Assembly (NCBI GenBank): GCA_949316235.1
Contig: OX438741.1
Location: 25,921,324-25,985,323 of the forward strand
Length of the DNA: 64,000 bases
Direction: 5' to 3'
Origin: Oegoconia quadripuncta
Lineage: Eukaryota > Arthropoda > Insecta > Lepidoptera > Autostichidae
Each line of letters starts with the position of its first letter. The first letter of the stretch is position 1. The position numbers and the translations under genes were made by a program. Of this stretch, positions 23,035 through 35,699 are shown piece by piece. Under the pieces are notes generated by a model. The model did no database searches and was not told the DNA's origin. It worked only from the letters and a program-made list of their open reading frames with translations.

Positions 23035-23416
23035 GTCAAAAGTACATAAGGGTCCCAGTAATTGTAACTGTTGTAATCAACAGTTTTGCTGATTCTCTCT
23101 CTAGTCTCTACCCTTTCAACTCAGTTTTGTTCTAGGTATGGCTTGCTTTATTATCCGACTGCGCAAGGAAGGTGTGTATGTATTTAAATATATATGTATA
23201 AAAATTTCTGCCACCTCTTGTAGCCTAAATGCCTTGACTGATTTCGAAGTGCATGGTGGTCATCTTGATCCAAGAGGTGTCATAGGATCCATTTTATGGT
23301 AAAACCTGCCTGCGAAAACCAAATATGCTGAGTTTTTGGTTTTCAAACTCAATTGTTATTTACTTTATCAATTAATTTTATAATGATTTTTTTTATTATC
23401 AAAATAAGTAAACCAA

Positions 23417-23605
23417 CTTTTTTATGCAGAACCAATCAGCGCTTGATCTCATTCACGTCAGATAAGTGAAGATGAGACATAAAGTAGAAGCGCACTCACC
23501 CGGAACCCTCATTTTCCAGACCACAACAATGCTATCAACATTGCTGCAGGGCGGCAGACTTAAATAATACGGTAGCTGGCCAGGTGGGACATTTATAATT
23601 GAACC
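23417..23605 (-). mobile_element. SINE family A, strongly diverged, head missing
   Basis: ACCAATCAGCGCTTGATCTC, AAGTGAAGATGAGACATAAA, CACAACAATGCTATCAACAT and AGGGCGGCAGACTTAAATAA follow the family A body in minus orientation. The tRNA-like head is missing or unrecognisable. Confidence 0.75.
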
Positions 23606-23611
23606 GCCAAA

Positions 23612-23660
23612 AATACAACTCAATTGATAACCTCTTCCTTTTTGAAGTCCCATAATAATG
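23612..23660. repeat. Short GAATTGATAACCTC repeat
   Basis: CAATTGATAACCTCTTCCTT followed by TTTGAAGTCCCATAATA parallels 50370-50420 (GAATTGATAACCTTCTTC then TTTTTTGGGAGTC). This phrase is common in lepidopteran repeats. Confidence 0.5.
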
Positions 23661-23808
23661 TCCTACCATCATACAAACACCGTTTTTACAAGCTTTAGTT
23701 AATTTCCTATATTCAAATGCAATTTGTCCGTTTTAAAATTTACAAGTAATTTTAGAACTATTTACAGTTAACCTAAGGATGATTGTTCTGATGACAATAC
23801 ATTTATAA

Positions 23809-24113
23809 CCGCTTCCGTGGCTCAATGTAAACAACATTGGGTTTACGTTTCGGAGGTCGCGGGTTCGATCCCCAGCGGGGTACATATTTAGTACTCGGTT
23901 TGTTTGGTGGTAGGGCATATTAAATGTCCGCCTGCCTAGCTACCACCATCTTATCTAAATCTATACAAACAAACAGCAATAGCAAATAAGATAGCAGTCC
24001 CCCAAATAAGTTGGGGTTTCAAGGGCAGTACGCTACCACCTTCCACCTCATCTTCACTTAACATCAGATGTGATTGAGGTCAAGTGCTAACCCGTTGTGA
24101 ATGAAAAAAAAAA
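23809..24113 (+). mobile_element. tRNA-derived SINE, family A, near full length
   Basis: Head GCTTCCGTGGCTCAATGTAA, B box GGGTTCGATCCCCAGCGGGG, usual body with a small deletion after TCTAAATC, and the end CCCGTTGTGAATGAAAAAAA. Confidence 0.92.
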
Positions 24114-24400
24114 TATATATAGTAGACATGAGCTGATGCTGCAGCCAGGATCGTCTCCTCACGAGGGGTACTCCTTAACGGTTAATATCACGGATAATAA
24201 ATTGTGCATACACGGTTACATGATTTTCTCGTTGACATGACGCTGCAGCTATTGTTTCCCGAAGAGGATCTCCTCTACGGTTTATAGCATGGATACGAAA
24301 TTTTATATACATGGTTAAACTACAATAATATATGATAATCACGATGGAGTATTAAAAGTTTGTTTTTCAAAGTATTATTAATGTGGAACTTCTTTATATA

Positions 24401-24690
24401 TTTTTTTTTATGATTGACTGGATTCGCGTTTGGCCACAATCTCACCCGATGGAAAGTGACGATGTGGTCCCAGTAAATGCCTATTCACTATTCTTGAAGA
24501 CCCCAAGGTTGTAGGATTCAGGAAAGACAGACTCCGGAAGGGAGTTCCTTGCCTTGGCTGTTTGGATGATGAATGAAGAATCGAACTTCTTAGTGCGAAT
24601 GTTCGGTATATTAACTATACACGGGTGGAATCCCTCCCCACACCTAGTGGTCCGAAGATGGAAGGGTGACGGTGGAATAAGATTATATCA
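24401..24690 (-). mobile_element. LINE 3' end with ORF2 C-terminus
   Basis: A T tract at the left is the minus poly(A). Reading minus, the translation includes NSLPESVFPESYNLGVFK preceded by a shortened RTTRCG...F segment. This is the conserved C-terminal block of many arthropod LINE ORF2s (NSLP..VFP..Y....FK..V). Shorter copies of the same 3' end (ATGATTGACTGGATTCGCGT) are at 46128-46202 and 46639-46690. Confidence 0.8.
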
Positions 24691-24699
24691 CGTGATATC

Positions 24700-24755
24700 A
24701 CGGTATGATTGAGGTCAACCTCAAACCCGTTGTGCGTGAAAAAAATGGCTGTAAA
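24700..24755 (+). mobile_element. SINE family A tail fragment
   Basis: GGTATGATTGAGGTCAACCT then CAAACCCGTTGTGCGTGAAA match the last 50 bases of family A and abut the preceding LINE fragment. Confidence 0.65.
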
Positions 24756-26011
24756 AACGATCTCGTAAACACTAGCTGTTTAAAAAAATTAGCAATTTTG
24801 GTGGTACAGACATACATAGGCTTTACATCATATAGCCCAGGGAAAATACGGTAAAAAATTAGCTTATCTAGACATAATTCAGAACCGACTTATATTATTG
24901 CTATCTTATAGAGGTATATTAGAAATGTAGCGGTTAGTCTAGATTTTTTTAGAAAACCCTATTTTTAATTTGTATCTTAATAAGAATAAATACTAACTGT
25001 TATTTCATTATGTAGACTTTTGTTAAACACAGTTAACTTATTGATGGATAAAAAACTAAGCATGTTATAATTAGGCATGCATTATGTTTTAGCTGAAAAT
25101 GTCGCCGAGCTGCATTGTTTAAGAAATAAAAATGAGAACTAATATTTTGTAACGATAATTTTCCTAAGTGTTTTGACTTTAAAGAAATACCCATCAATAG
25201 AGCATTTTTTTTAAAAGAAACACATTTTTCAACTTTAGCTTATTTAGTTACTTAGTACTTGCGTTTCTTATAAATGCTTAATTTTTAGCAATTGTTACTA
25301 CATTTACACTTTATTTGTACAATACATTTGTATTTATTGTTACACTTTATTAAATGTTTCAAGAAAATCGCGGTTATTCGTTTTTCCGAGGTCAAACCGT
25401 ATTTTCCCTGGGCTTACTCGTAATACCGTTATTCGTATCAAGAGTTAAAAATTTGTCTTCAAAAGCATTGGAATCACGTTTATAAATACAAGAGATAGGG
25501 CTCAAGAACCGCTATTATTATTTATAGACATAATAAGGAGATAAATATAGAGATGGGATACAGAAGGTAATAAAATTCAAACTCAATCAACTAACTAATT
25601 AGCTAACGCATCAAAGTTGGAATTTCATTTCTTTAAAACAAAGTTATTCTTTCGATGTTGAAGAGACTGTAGTTCCACTATACCATATTGTGTGAGTGTG
25701 TGTTTCTAGCTTTAGCATTTTGCCGAACATAATGTCCTACACAAAGGGAAATTATCAAAAGGGAAACTACATCCACGTACAGCTAAAAGTTTACCTTGAT
25801 TGATTTGCGATTGAGCTAGAACTATTATTAATTATGTCTTGCAAAGAAAATCAAGCTGGTGCTTAACTAGTGCACCCTGCATGACTAGTGTTGTCAGGGC
25901 TTGAGATTTCGATACCCATTGCCTGTTTTGTCTTGCACGACATTTATAATAAATAATATTTAGTAAATTAATTCCTAATGTATCTGAAAAACCCGTAAAA
26001 CGTGTACAGAT
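24756..26011. other. Intergenic, no gene recognised
   Basis: Strongly AT-rich. No ORF above about 70 codons and no repeat identity. Confidence 0.45.
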
Positions 26012-26164
26012 ATGTCGGTAACTAAAACATTGCCAGTGCATCCACTTGTGGTGGGAGTTGTCGAAGTGGTAGCTGACGAATCGACTGGCATTTTAATCGA
26101 TAAGGTAGCGGCAGCCGATGTTGGCGTCGTCGGCGTGCCAACCAGCGGTACAACTGGCGATTAA
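26012..26164 (+). CDS. Possible 50-aa ORF with coding-like composition (uncertain)
   Basis: ATG at 26012 and TAA at 26162 enclose 50 codons. The product begins MSVTKTLPVHPLVVGVVEVV and continues rich in V, A, D, T and G, ending in TSGTTGD. Codon third positions and CpG content differ from the AT-rich flanks. No domain is recognised. It could be an exon or a relic of a larger gene or transposon, or coding on the other strand, which reads as a Thr/Pro/Ser-rich string. No splice sites were decisive. Confidence 0.2.
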   Translation: MSVTKTLPVHPLVVGVVEVVADESTGILIDKVAAADVGVVGVPTSGTTGD

Positions 26165-26610
26165 CTAGGATGCTAGTAGTAATCACTCAACCGATATTTT
26201 GACTATCCATAATATGCTCTTTTTCGCATGTAAAAAACACGTGTTAAATTGCTAGCACAGTGAAATTTACAAGCGATCCATGTTCCGTGGGAAAAATATT
26301 TTTCCATATGAGATTACAGTGGTTTATTAATACGGAACTCACGGCTAGATATTGTTTAGCTAACAGAAAGCTGGTAGGAAATACTCGGTGTTTTGAATCT
26401 GGAATCTTCGCTAGCTGCGGAGTGCACGATAGCACATCGCTCGTAAACTCTCCGAAGAGACACAAACACAAATGACTCTACCCGTGTTAGAATTCTAGTA
26501 GAGCTGTCACTAGATTGCAACATTTATGTTCATATTCTATCTAGGTATTGTAGTTATTGGGAGGAATTGGCTACGTAAGCCAAATTATAAAAATGATCTT
26601 ATACCATTAC
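26165..26610. other. Intergenic, no gene recognised
   Basis: Two opposed 70-75-codon ORFs overlap at 26244-26475 but neither has a domain; probably chance. Confidence 0.45.
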
Positions 26611-26616
26611 ACTTAA

Positions 26617-26858
26617 AAAAATTTATGCATATCGGGTTAGCTTAGCACTTGACCGCAATCATACCTTATGTTAAATGAAGATGAGACCGAAGATGAAGCC
26701 TGCTCACCCGGAACCACCAACTTATTTTCGGGAACTGGCTATCTTACCTCAAACAGCTGGTACACAACAACGCTGCTTGGCAGAAAACCACAAACTGCCA
26801 TTAGACATGTACCCCGCTGGGAAAAATTGAGCCACGGAAGGAAGTTAAAATGAAAGGG
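26617..26858 (-). mobile_element. SINE family A, degenerate and internally deleted
   Basis: CATATCGGGTTAGCTTAGCA, TTAAATGAAGATGAGACCGA and CTGGCTATCTTACCTCAAAC follow the family in minus orientation. The head retains TGTACCCCGCTGGGAAAAAT and GAGCCACGGAAG but lacks the central part. Confidence 0.8.
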
Positions 26859-27411
26859 GTTGCGTTGAGGAATTACATTTTGAAGTATTTGTATTATATG
26901 GGCCAACAAAAGCAAAGGCTCATATGATATAAATCATGATGATTAAAATGCGTGTACTAAACAATGATTCTGAAGCCGATTAAAAAAGGAATAGATAATT
27001 TAAATAAATATATTTGAGGCGAGTAAGGATGGTAATAATATAAATTCAAATTGAGCATTGAAAGTATTATTCAATCACAATTCAACGGCCTAATATCGAC
27101 TCACTCACTAACAATTGACTCGGCTGTGGTAGTCATTCTCGTTGTAGAACAGATTTTCAAATCGTATCAATGACGTTTACTTCATCGTCACAACAAAGCC
27201 TTTCTCCATATCGATCTTTAACACACATCCGCACGTATTGCGGTCAATAATCAAATGGCAGTCGTATATCACATCAACAGGATTTAAAGACAATTTTTTT
27301 TGGAAGAAGCTTGAAATATGTGCAATCTGCATTGGAGTGATTTAGTAGTAGTAAATACTGTTGTCAAGGGTCCTCCGGGTAAGGAAAGCTTGTCAAGGAT
27401 AGTGACGACCG

Positions 27412-27640
27412 ATTGGTGTAGTGGATAGTGACCCTGTCAGCAAAACCAATGGTTGCGGGTTCGAATCCCGCGAGGGGTATATGTTTGTGTGATGAATACG
27501 AGCATTTATTCCCGAGTCATGGATGTTTATATTAATATTTATGTATGTTTATCCGTTATCTAGTATCCATAGTACAAGCTTTGCTTAGTTTGGGACTAGA
27601 TGATTGGTGTAACTGTCCGAAATATTTCTTAAAAAAGTGT
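27412..27640 (+). mobile_element. tRNA-derived SINE, family B2
   Basis: The head ATTGGTGTAGTGGATAGTGA and B box GGTTGCGGGTTCGAATCCCG are followed by GTTTGTGTGATGAATACGAG and CCCGAGTCATGGATG. The body then differs from B1: CAAGCTTTGCTTAGTTTGGG, ACTAGATGATTGGTG, TGTCCGAAATATTTC. Confidence 0.92.
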
Positions 27641-29925
27641 GCTTGTTCGGGTTGCCACGTTGTGTTTGAATTCCTTTTTCTAGTTATCGTGGCGGTGCAG
27701 AACGTAACATAAAGAAGCTTAATTGATAGAGTCGAAGTAGCAGGTGCGTAAATGGTCGCGAATTTGAATATCAATAAAAATAAAATTAATGTGTTCAGTT
27801 TTGTAGATCTGTGGGAGTCCGTACCAAGTCTCGGTCACCTGGCGAGGCGCTGGCCGGTTTGCAATGATATCGCCACACTAATACGTATAAAACTATTTTC
27901 TCTTTGAATGTTTATCTCTCCTAGCCGATCTCGAATATTATACTTATATATATATGTGCTTTCATATTTTTAGGAAATTATATTTCTACCTTTTTAAAAG
28001 TTCATCGCTCCTTAGAACGATGAATAAAGCGATGAAAAAAAAAGTTCTTCAATTATGAAATACTTTTTTTTTTAATAAGCAGTGAAACTACCATACATAT
28101 TGTAATTACCGATATTATCAAACCAAATGAACATTATTCAAGTCAAAAATAGAACATGATGTAAATAGACAGACCAGCGTTCTACAAATAGAAATACCAA
28201 TACAAACGCATCTCCTGACATCCCTGCAGTAGAAGTGAACGGTATTATCACACCCACACGGGCCTAGATAAATTTCCTCGTTGTTTCTGTGTCTCCTCTT
28301 TACTTCCAACCACTTTATACGCGGTAAGCTCTCGGCTGGGCAGCGCGCGGTGGCGCAACCCAAGTCAGAAGCGTTGTGCGATTTCTTTAATTGTTTTCTT
28401 TCGTATCCTGTTACTTTATTTTTCATCGATCAACTATTCGGCACCCTCCACACCAGGTGGTTAGTATTTTCTGGTGACGTGTACAATCATCGATCACATT
28501 ACCTATATGTATATGGTGAAATACAATTTTTTTAATGTTTGAATGTTTTCCTTGAATGCCGAAGTTTGAATGTTTGTTACTAAGGCCAAACAGATGGCGG
28601 ATTTCTATGAATTTTGTACACAGATAGACATGCCCTGAAATACAACACAGGATATTATTCCTGTGGGATGACTAATTGACACAACGAACATATAAACATT
28701 TTCTACGCAGGCGAAGCAGCAGATAAATACTGGTTTATAAAAATATGTCGATAAATGAGTTGCAGCTCTGTTAATGATAGGTAAGCAAACATGGATTTTC
28801 CTAAAGAGCGTTATGGAACACCATATAACTATAGAAAAAACTAGAATTATGTAATTTAAACGTGATGTGATTTTAATTAATTGTCCAACCATATCCAATC
28901 TCTTGAAGCTTGTTCCACAAACAAAGCTAGACGTGCGTATGTCTATGCAGGGCGCAGTCAATGAACCGGCAGAGGTCAGGTGAAATTATCTCGTACGGAC
29001 GCAACGACATCCAACTTACAATGGCCGGATGCTGTGTTATCTGTGTGCTGATGCTTCGGTATTTTTGGGGACAACATCGTATGTGTTGTGGCATCAGTGT
29101 CCACTAATAAGTAATTAATTAATCATTAATATTTATGTAGTTAGCGTGCTGGCACTAGATATGGATTGCAAATTTGATAGAGCGGGGCCGTGGAATGGTT
29201 TCGGATTAACACTGTCGCGGCATGAAGGTCCGCAATTCGATACTAATCTAGGTAACTATTCTAACAGGCTGGAAAATAAAAACTAAACCTGAAAAATGTA
29301 AAAAATTCTAACCATTTTTTAAATTATTTATAAAAGTAAATGAAACACGTCAAATTTAAGTTCAATTATTTCAAATTAGAAGTTACGCATTCGAAACTCA
29401 AAAATTAGTACTTACGCCATTTTGGAGAATTCCTTTTATGTTACCTGACTTTTATGAGTCCTAGTTTGTAGTACGACGCGAGGTAAAAAACTGATTAAAA
29501 AAAGTTCTAGCGTTTATAAGTAAAACGAAAGACTTTTCCCAACGAGATAGCTGAGTTGATACCTTTACGTACCTATTTATAGTAGGTATTACACATAAGT
29601 GATGACTACCTTCTCCATTGTGTGAATCAAAACATGAAAGACAAATTGCACTTAATAGAGCTTCTTGTGAAAAATTTATAATTGGATACAGCTCAAAATC
29701 TCACTCGCCGTAGAACATGGATCTATTGTTATTTAGATGATTTGTATTAATATAATTATCTGTACCATACTATTCACAATTGGTATTGGAATTTTAATGA
29801 GGATGAAAGTTATCATCATAGTCATCCGTTAATATCTTTCTTTCATAACGTTTTATTTCATAAGATGGTCTCCAAAATGCCTAGAAAAGTCTATGAAATA
29901 TATTTAATATGTGTGCCTATACAGG
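27641..29925. other. Intergenic, no gene recognised
   Basis: A CpG patch at 28325-28375 and several 84-118-codon ORFs (for example 28605-28961, minus) were examined. None shows a domain, and none has a convincing pair of splice sites. A minor repeat related to 21720-21810 lies at 29385-29430. Confidence 0.45.
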
Positions 29926-29927
29926 TT

Positions 29928-30100
29928 GAATTGAAATTCGTATAATTTTCATTAAATCGTGACGCCGCTTCTGATTACGAACAACTTACCAAGGAACCAT
30001 AGTCGACTTCAATAAAAAATTTTCGATTATCCATACAAAGTAAATCTTTCTGAAACCACCTTTAGTATGGAAGTCCAACAATTTTCGGCTGAATTTCACT
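29928..30100 (-). mobile_element. Decayed copy of the mariner-like MITE
   Basis: TATACAGGTTGAATTGAAAT at the left resembles the TIR of the element at 39498-39791. Internal blocks GAACAACTTACCAAGGAACC, CCATACAAAGTAAATC and ACCACCTTTAGTATGGAAGT match its arms, in the order found on the reverse of its right half. Confidence 0.65.
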
Positions 30101-31125
30101 ATTTTATACTTACTTGTGTTATGATTGTTCTGGTTGACCTGAAGCGTGGTTCACTCAACGAAAGTCCAATATACCTGTGGTATTCCATTGCTTATATAAA
30201 AAAGGTATACTTCTATACTAAAATTAATTAATTATGGAATGACAAATGAGATTACAGTGTAAATATGTAGCCGCTTCGCAGTCTCTTTGCATTCGTTAAG
30301 ATTGTTCTAAGCCAGACCTCAAGACGTTCAATGACACTCGAGGGGGGAGGTTAGAGGCTGCGACAGTGCAGTCGACATCTCGCCAGCTATCGGTTCGAGA
30401 TCTGTCCACATACCCAGTGTATGTCCTAAGCGCTGGTTTTACTGAGACAAAGTATCGCTTTGGTGTGGCAATCTACATATTAATTTATATACATTGGTAT
30501 GACGTTTGACTTAACAGTTTCACAAGCCATAAACGAAAACGTTTATGTAAGTACTACAATGGCTTAGACAGATTTATGAACTTCGATATAACGTAACACT
30601 TGCTGCTCATTCGGTTTTCGATTTGATTAACGAAATTGAGTAATATCAAGAACGGGCAATCCTTATATGGATAACCACTAATAGTATTTAGTGTGTTTTC
30701 GTGCTTCGAAGGGCATTTCAATCGGGCAGTCAATTGTAGAATATTTCCGAGTCAGCAAAATATCCGAGTATAGAAAATCACGATCCTCTGTGCTATTCAT
30801 GTTGCTGTAAATATTTTGACACCAAAAATATTCTCACAATTTCACGATATAGGTAACACCAGTAGGTACTATCTATTGTAGATGAACGATTTCAGATATG
30901 TTTAATTAGTTAATGCCTCATGGATGCCAGTTGGACGGGGCGTATTTTTTCTGAAATATTTTCAATTTTGTATTTATCAATAAACCGGAATTTGAATTCT
31001 TTTATTAAAAATTTGATAATTTCGTAAGTACCTAGATCTATATACATAAATAACAATAAAAAGCATTTGTATTTGTAAAAAAAATGGTAGATTATTTGTG
31101 TATTTTCTACTATAGAGAGGTTTTA
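30101..31125. other. Intergenic, no gene recognised
   Basis: A GC-richer patch at 30330-30460 matches no known family. No gene seen. Confidence 0.4.
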
Positions 31126-31129
31126 CCAG

Positions 31130-31208
31130 TTAATCGGCGCACATACCAAGGCGGTTCGCGGCTGCGTCGATAAACGCCGCACTGCCCGCGCCTTCGACCG
31201 TTCTCCCG
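31130..31208. other. CpG-rich unique patch
   Basis: GCGGTTCGCGGCTGCGTCGA followed by TAAACGCCGCACTGCCCGCG stands out from the AT-rich flanks. No repeat or ORF explains it; candidate conserved noncoding element. Confidence 0.3.
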
Positions 31209-31439
31209 CTTCAATATGCGTTTGTTCTTGTACATACTTATACAATTATATATGTATACGTACCCGTCTACTTAAGGGAATATACGAGATGTCGGTATGA
31301 TTTCGTCAGCAGTTATTGACACGGCTACAATTTGTTTTAACTTACAACGCCAAACAGAACAAAAATATAGAATGTAATATTCTTTGCCAATAATTTAATA
31401 TTACAATACTAAGCGTAAATTAGTTATAGTAAGCGACTA

Positions 31440-32250
31440 AAGGACTTTGAAAAACATCTAAAGAGTTGCATGTTTCAACGGCGATGGGCTCACAACCATC
31501 ACCACTTACTATAATTACTGTTGTGTTGCAAACAAAATCCGTGCTTTTGAATTTCTTAAAAATGTTATATTGCATGGCTATGTGGTTTCGGCACGCAAAA
31601 AGAATAGAATCAACCCGTCTCTTCCCGTGGATGTTATATTAGGCGACTAAGCGACTTACCACTAAAAAACATTTTTAGACTTGCACGTTTCAACGGTCAT
31701 GGACTCGACCCCTTCCGTATATTTTCATTAATTCCATTCTTGTCCTTATAATGTATACGTATGAGTCTTATTACTAAACGATTTATACAAACGTAACTGT
31801 ATTAGATTATTGTACTGATAGGTACTTTCACTTTACATAATAACCATTTGGTTGCCACTCGCAGTTGACGAAATCAGTGCAGTCGCAAACATCTTTAGTT
31901 GCGTAACTATGGTCTTATGCAAGCAAGTGGATAGTAGGCATATTGGTAAACTCCTTGATGTAGTTGTAGATAGTCATCTCTTCCCCTGGGTGTCTAAATC
32001 CAAAAAAAATACATCTATAGACCTATATGTTTTAACGATGGTGGGCTCACACTCTGTCACGTGTGCATTTCTGTATATTTCGAAAGGTGAGCCGTGGATA
32101 TTGGTTCAAGCGTTAAACTTTAATATTAATATTGCTAAATAAAAAACAAACCCCGTTAGCTTATGTTTGGGATATCTCTGCCCACCCCATTTGGAATATA
32201 GGATGTGAAGTTATGCGTCTATGGTGTCGATTCGGTTGGTACACGTTCTA
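31440..32250 (+). repeat. Cluster of three family C repeat copies
   Basis: Copy one is about 31430-31505 (GTTTCAACGGCGATGGGCTC). Copy two is about 31568-31737 (GTGGTTTCGGCACGCAAAAA, TTAGGCGACTAAGCGACTTA). Copy three is about 31975-32250 (TGGTGGGCTCACACTCTGTC, GGGATATCTCTGCCCACCCC). All run in the same direction and differ in length, as in serial insertion or tandem duplication. Confidence 0.7.
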
Positions 32251-32499
32251 AACTGAATTTAGTCTGATTCATCCTTTTTTGACTACGAGCGCACAAAATG
32301 GACGACATGTCAATTTATTTCTATCACATTAATTATTTAGTTCGTACAAAATTGAATCCTCAAAGGTTTTTAACATGACAACTAAAAGTGATTAAAATCG
32401 TTTGAGGTTATGATTACTGATCGACGTGATAATTGTTTCGCCTGAAACACAGGATTTTTCTAGTTCAGGCACTAATGTTACAGTTGAAATTAAGTATTA

Positions 32500-32560
32500 T
32501 TATGTAGATTTTATGTTTTAATGTATCATAATAATTAATAAATATATTTGATTTGATTTG
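32500..32560 (+). mobile_element. LINE tail ending TTTGATTTGATTTG
   Basis: TTAATAAATATATTTGATTT continuing GATTTG is the type of 3' tail that ends the LINE at 4489. The upstream part is too decayed to classify. Confidence 0.45.
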
Positions 32561-34470
32561 TTATGAGCTATAGATATTTAAATAGCCCACAGATGTCGTG
32601 CTAGAGACCCCTTAAAAGTACGGTAAGCGTAAAAACAAAACATCAGGAGACCGACTTCTGAGTGGTTCGCTTTTGAATGTACGTACATGCGAAAATTACA
32701 GATACACATTCGCATTTAAGTTTGCATTTTTGAAAATTCACATAACCGTAAGTTTGACAGTTGTGAGTTGGTTAATTTTTTTAAGTGGCTTGGTCGTATA
32801 GCCGTTAGCCTAAACAAAGTGAGTTAGTTGACATTGAATTCCGTTTCGCTTTATGTTTAAAACTTCTATTTATTACCACTTAATATCGACAGTGAAGTTC
32901 TTGTATTTCCTGTAACGGATAACTTTTGATAATTTGTTGAAATTGGCAACACAGCTTCAGAGTGGTTCAAAAGTACGGGTAGCGAGCTGAGCGCGTGTAC
33001 TGTCAGTAACATGAATATGGTATCAATTGGTCACACTCCTGCACCGACCGTAAAATGTGCATGTGCCGATCGCAACCTGCACACCAAATCCTATATAAAC
33101 ATAATTCCTACGTTTACGGAACAGTTTATAATAAATAATAATAAAATAAATAAAAATAAAACTTTTTTAATTCAGACTTTGGGTCCATATTTTATGGGCT
33201 AAATAAATTTCTTTGTTGAAGAAACAAGATCTTATATCGTTCGGAAGTGGAGTGTGGACATTTGGTACGGAAACTCGACGACGCAATAATCGTAACAATA
33301 AATATGTGAATCAAAATCAAATAAAATGTAACAAAGTTCACAGTCTGGGAAACTTCGTGCTCAATATTGAAGTGGTTTGCGTTGTGCATAAAACGAGATG
33401 TGCCGACCAAAAAATGTATATAAAAAATAAAAGGCAAAGGTTTTACGGAGTGAAATCTACGTGGAAATATCAACGCCGCTCGGCCCTGATGACGAGTAGC
33501 TAGTGATGTGAAGCAAGTACATTATCGGCATTAAAAATTATCGACTTTCTATTTGATCCATCATCAATAGGTACTTGTCATCATTTTATTTAGGCAACTC
33601 TCCTTGACTCAACATGTAATTGTATCGAAATACAGGACATTTCATACGTTCGGTTGGCTTGACTAGCCAGGATTTCAAATACAAAATCACATAAATCAAT
33701 AGCAAAAAGAAGTTTTGAAATATGGTTGAGTAGTGCACACGTTTATCCGGTTTTGGTACTACGTAGGGTGTGTGGTGAAAACGTTCGCTAGTAAAGGGGG
33801 GCAACTCACAGAGTCGCAGAGAGGGAAGATAATGTATAGCAAGAAGTGGACTGTATTAAACCATAGATGATTATAGTATTCACCCTTCAGGTACAGCAAA
33901 AAGCTATCACAATACGATTGTGATATGATGTACTATCAAACCTTTCGCACTGAATGAAAATAGGCAAAAGCACCACTCACCTCCGTTCCTTAGTAGAGGA
34001 CAACAGCCACGGGCCGCTCTCTGCTGGACACGCTAGGTTGATGCTGTATGTGAGCCTTTATCTTCAGGTTTTCAATAATTATTATAGCACGTGCATAGTA
34101 ACCATGTCTTGAAAATTTGCAATTGACATATTTTAAACAATTGCATAGTGCACATATACGGGGCGCATGCGTCAAGTGGCGCCCTCTCACTGCCGAAGTG
34201 CGAACCACGCGGTGAGCCCCGACATATGGTCGGGAAAGTAAGTAGGTACCTCTACCTAAGTCAATTCAGACGAAAACAATACAAATTAAAGAAGACAAAG
34301 TATTCATTAAAAGAAGTACTGTCCTGTCTCCTTTTATGAGTAAACACTCGCACAAGTGACTAGTTGTTTAACAGCACATGGGCGACTATCGTAAGAAAAA
34401 AATCATAGTTAAAAGTAATAGTAAATTTTCAGATACTCAGTTATGTTACTAACAAAAATATTAAAAAACT
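32561..34470. other. Intergenic, no gene recognised
   Basis: Two nearly complementary ORFs of 93 and 96 codons at 33192-33503 overlap on opposite strands. They lack domains and are lysine/asparagine-rich as AT-rich DNA predicts. A second CpG patch lies at 32970-33080. No gene is supported. Confidence 0.45.
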
Positions 34471-34710
34471 TCCTCTTCAAATTCCCATACAAACTTTGCC
34501 ACCTCTTTTCACCGCCTTAAGGGTTGAATTTTGAAAAATCCTGAAATACGTAATTCTTTATTTATATTGTAGACTATTTGTACCAAGTTTCAAGCAAATC
34601 GAAAAAGTTTCATACAAACTTTCACCACTTATTTCACCCCCATAAGGGTTGAATTTCCAAAAATCCTTTCTTAGTTTGTGTTTACGTCACATAAAGAACC
34701 TACTATCCAA
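34470..34710. repeat. Tandem pair within a dispersed repeat, unit about 130 bp
   Basis: CATACAAACTTTGCCACCTC...TTAAGGGTTGAATTTTG...AAAATCCT is followed by a second CATACAAACTTTCACCACTT...ATAAGGGTTGAATTTCC...AAAATCCT. The style (CCAAGTTTCAAGCAAATCG) matches the CCCGCGACTTCGT family body. Confidence 0.65.
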
Positions 34711-35039
34711 TTTCTAGCTTCAGTGGTTTAAGCTGTGCGTTGATGAATCAGTCAGTGAGCACGAGTCTCTTTATATCATAGATTGCACTTTTCCAAGGCG
34801 TGTAGTTCGAAAAGGGAATGGAATATGGAAAAACTGTATAGAATCAAAGTTATAGAGAATTTTATAAACTATTTTTAAACATTTTTCGCTATAACCCACC
34901 ATTTTTGAAATTTTAGCAAAAAACTTAAATTTCTCCCTAAGCACCCTGATTAAGTTTCTGAAGAAATCGCTTAGGCCGCTCACACACTCTACGACTACTT
35001 TATTAATTGAACTATATAGTTATTATTGTTATCTTTCGG

Positions 35040-35332
35040 CCAATAGTAAGTCATCCTGCTATAAATTAAAGACGAAATCCTGGATCTAGTCAACAGCCGC
35101 TGGTGTAAACTCATTGAGTTCTTCCAGATGGCCGCCCGAGGAAATGTCTGCCAGGGTACTAACCTACAATATGAGCATTCGTCATCTTCAGCACACCGTA
35201 GTTGCATACCGGTGAGTGCTTGTGGCCCCAAACGCGCCCGGATTTTATTTAGATCCTATCCTCGCATCTGTGCATTTTATTCATGCAATTAAAAAATATC
35301 ATGCACATTGTGTATATAAATAAATGTGTTTG
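35040..35332 (+). mobile_element. LINE 3' end, decayed
   Basis: An open plus frame from about 35070 reads DEILDLVNSRWCKLIEFFQM and continues to a stop at about 35290. It is followed by ATAAATAAATGTGTTTGATT, a LINE-type tail. I cannot name the clade. Confidence 0.4.
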
Positions 35333-35699
35333 ATTTGAATGATTAATTGTTTTTTCCTGTTTGCGTGTATTATTCATATTAACCTTAGTCTGTCATGTGA
35401 TGTCTCAAGCGGTCAGATATTGACGGATACATTACTTAGCATAAACAAGTACTTAATCGCTCACCAACACTATAGAGATATAATTATTATTATGTACCTC
35501 GTTGTTGGTAGTCCGCATCCAACTTAACAATGGCATGTCATTGTCGTGAATATAATTCTTACCTCATTCGTGTGACTGATCAGACGTGATCGGATTTATT
35601 AATTATGGAGTACCTGACAAAGTCATAGCTACTAAGTCATCATTACATGGACGGTATGTAATGATGTTGTGTTACTAATTAGAGCTTATTCACATGAAG

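Noticed and set aside
28605..28961. 118-codon minus ORF with hydrophobic stretches
   Set aside because: The hydrophobic residues (I, F, C, V) are what AT-rich DNA yields; no family recognised.
33192..33503. Opposed 93- and 96-codon ORFs
   Set aside because: Overlap on both strands, no domain, low-complexity K/N content.
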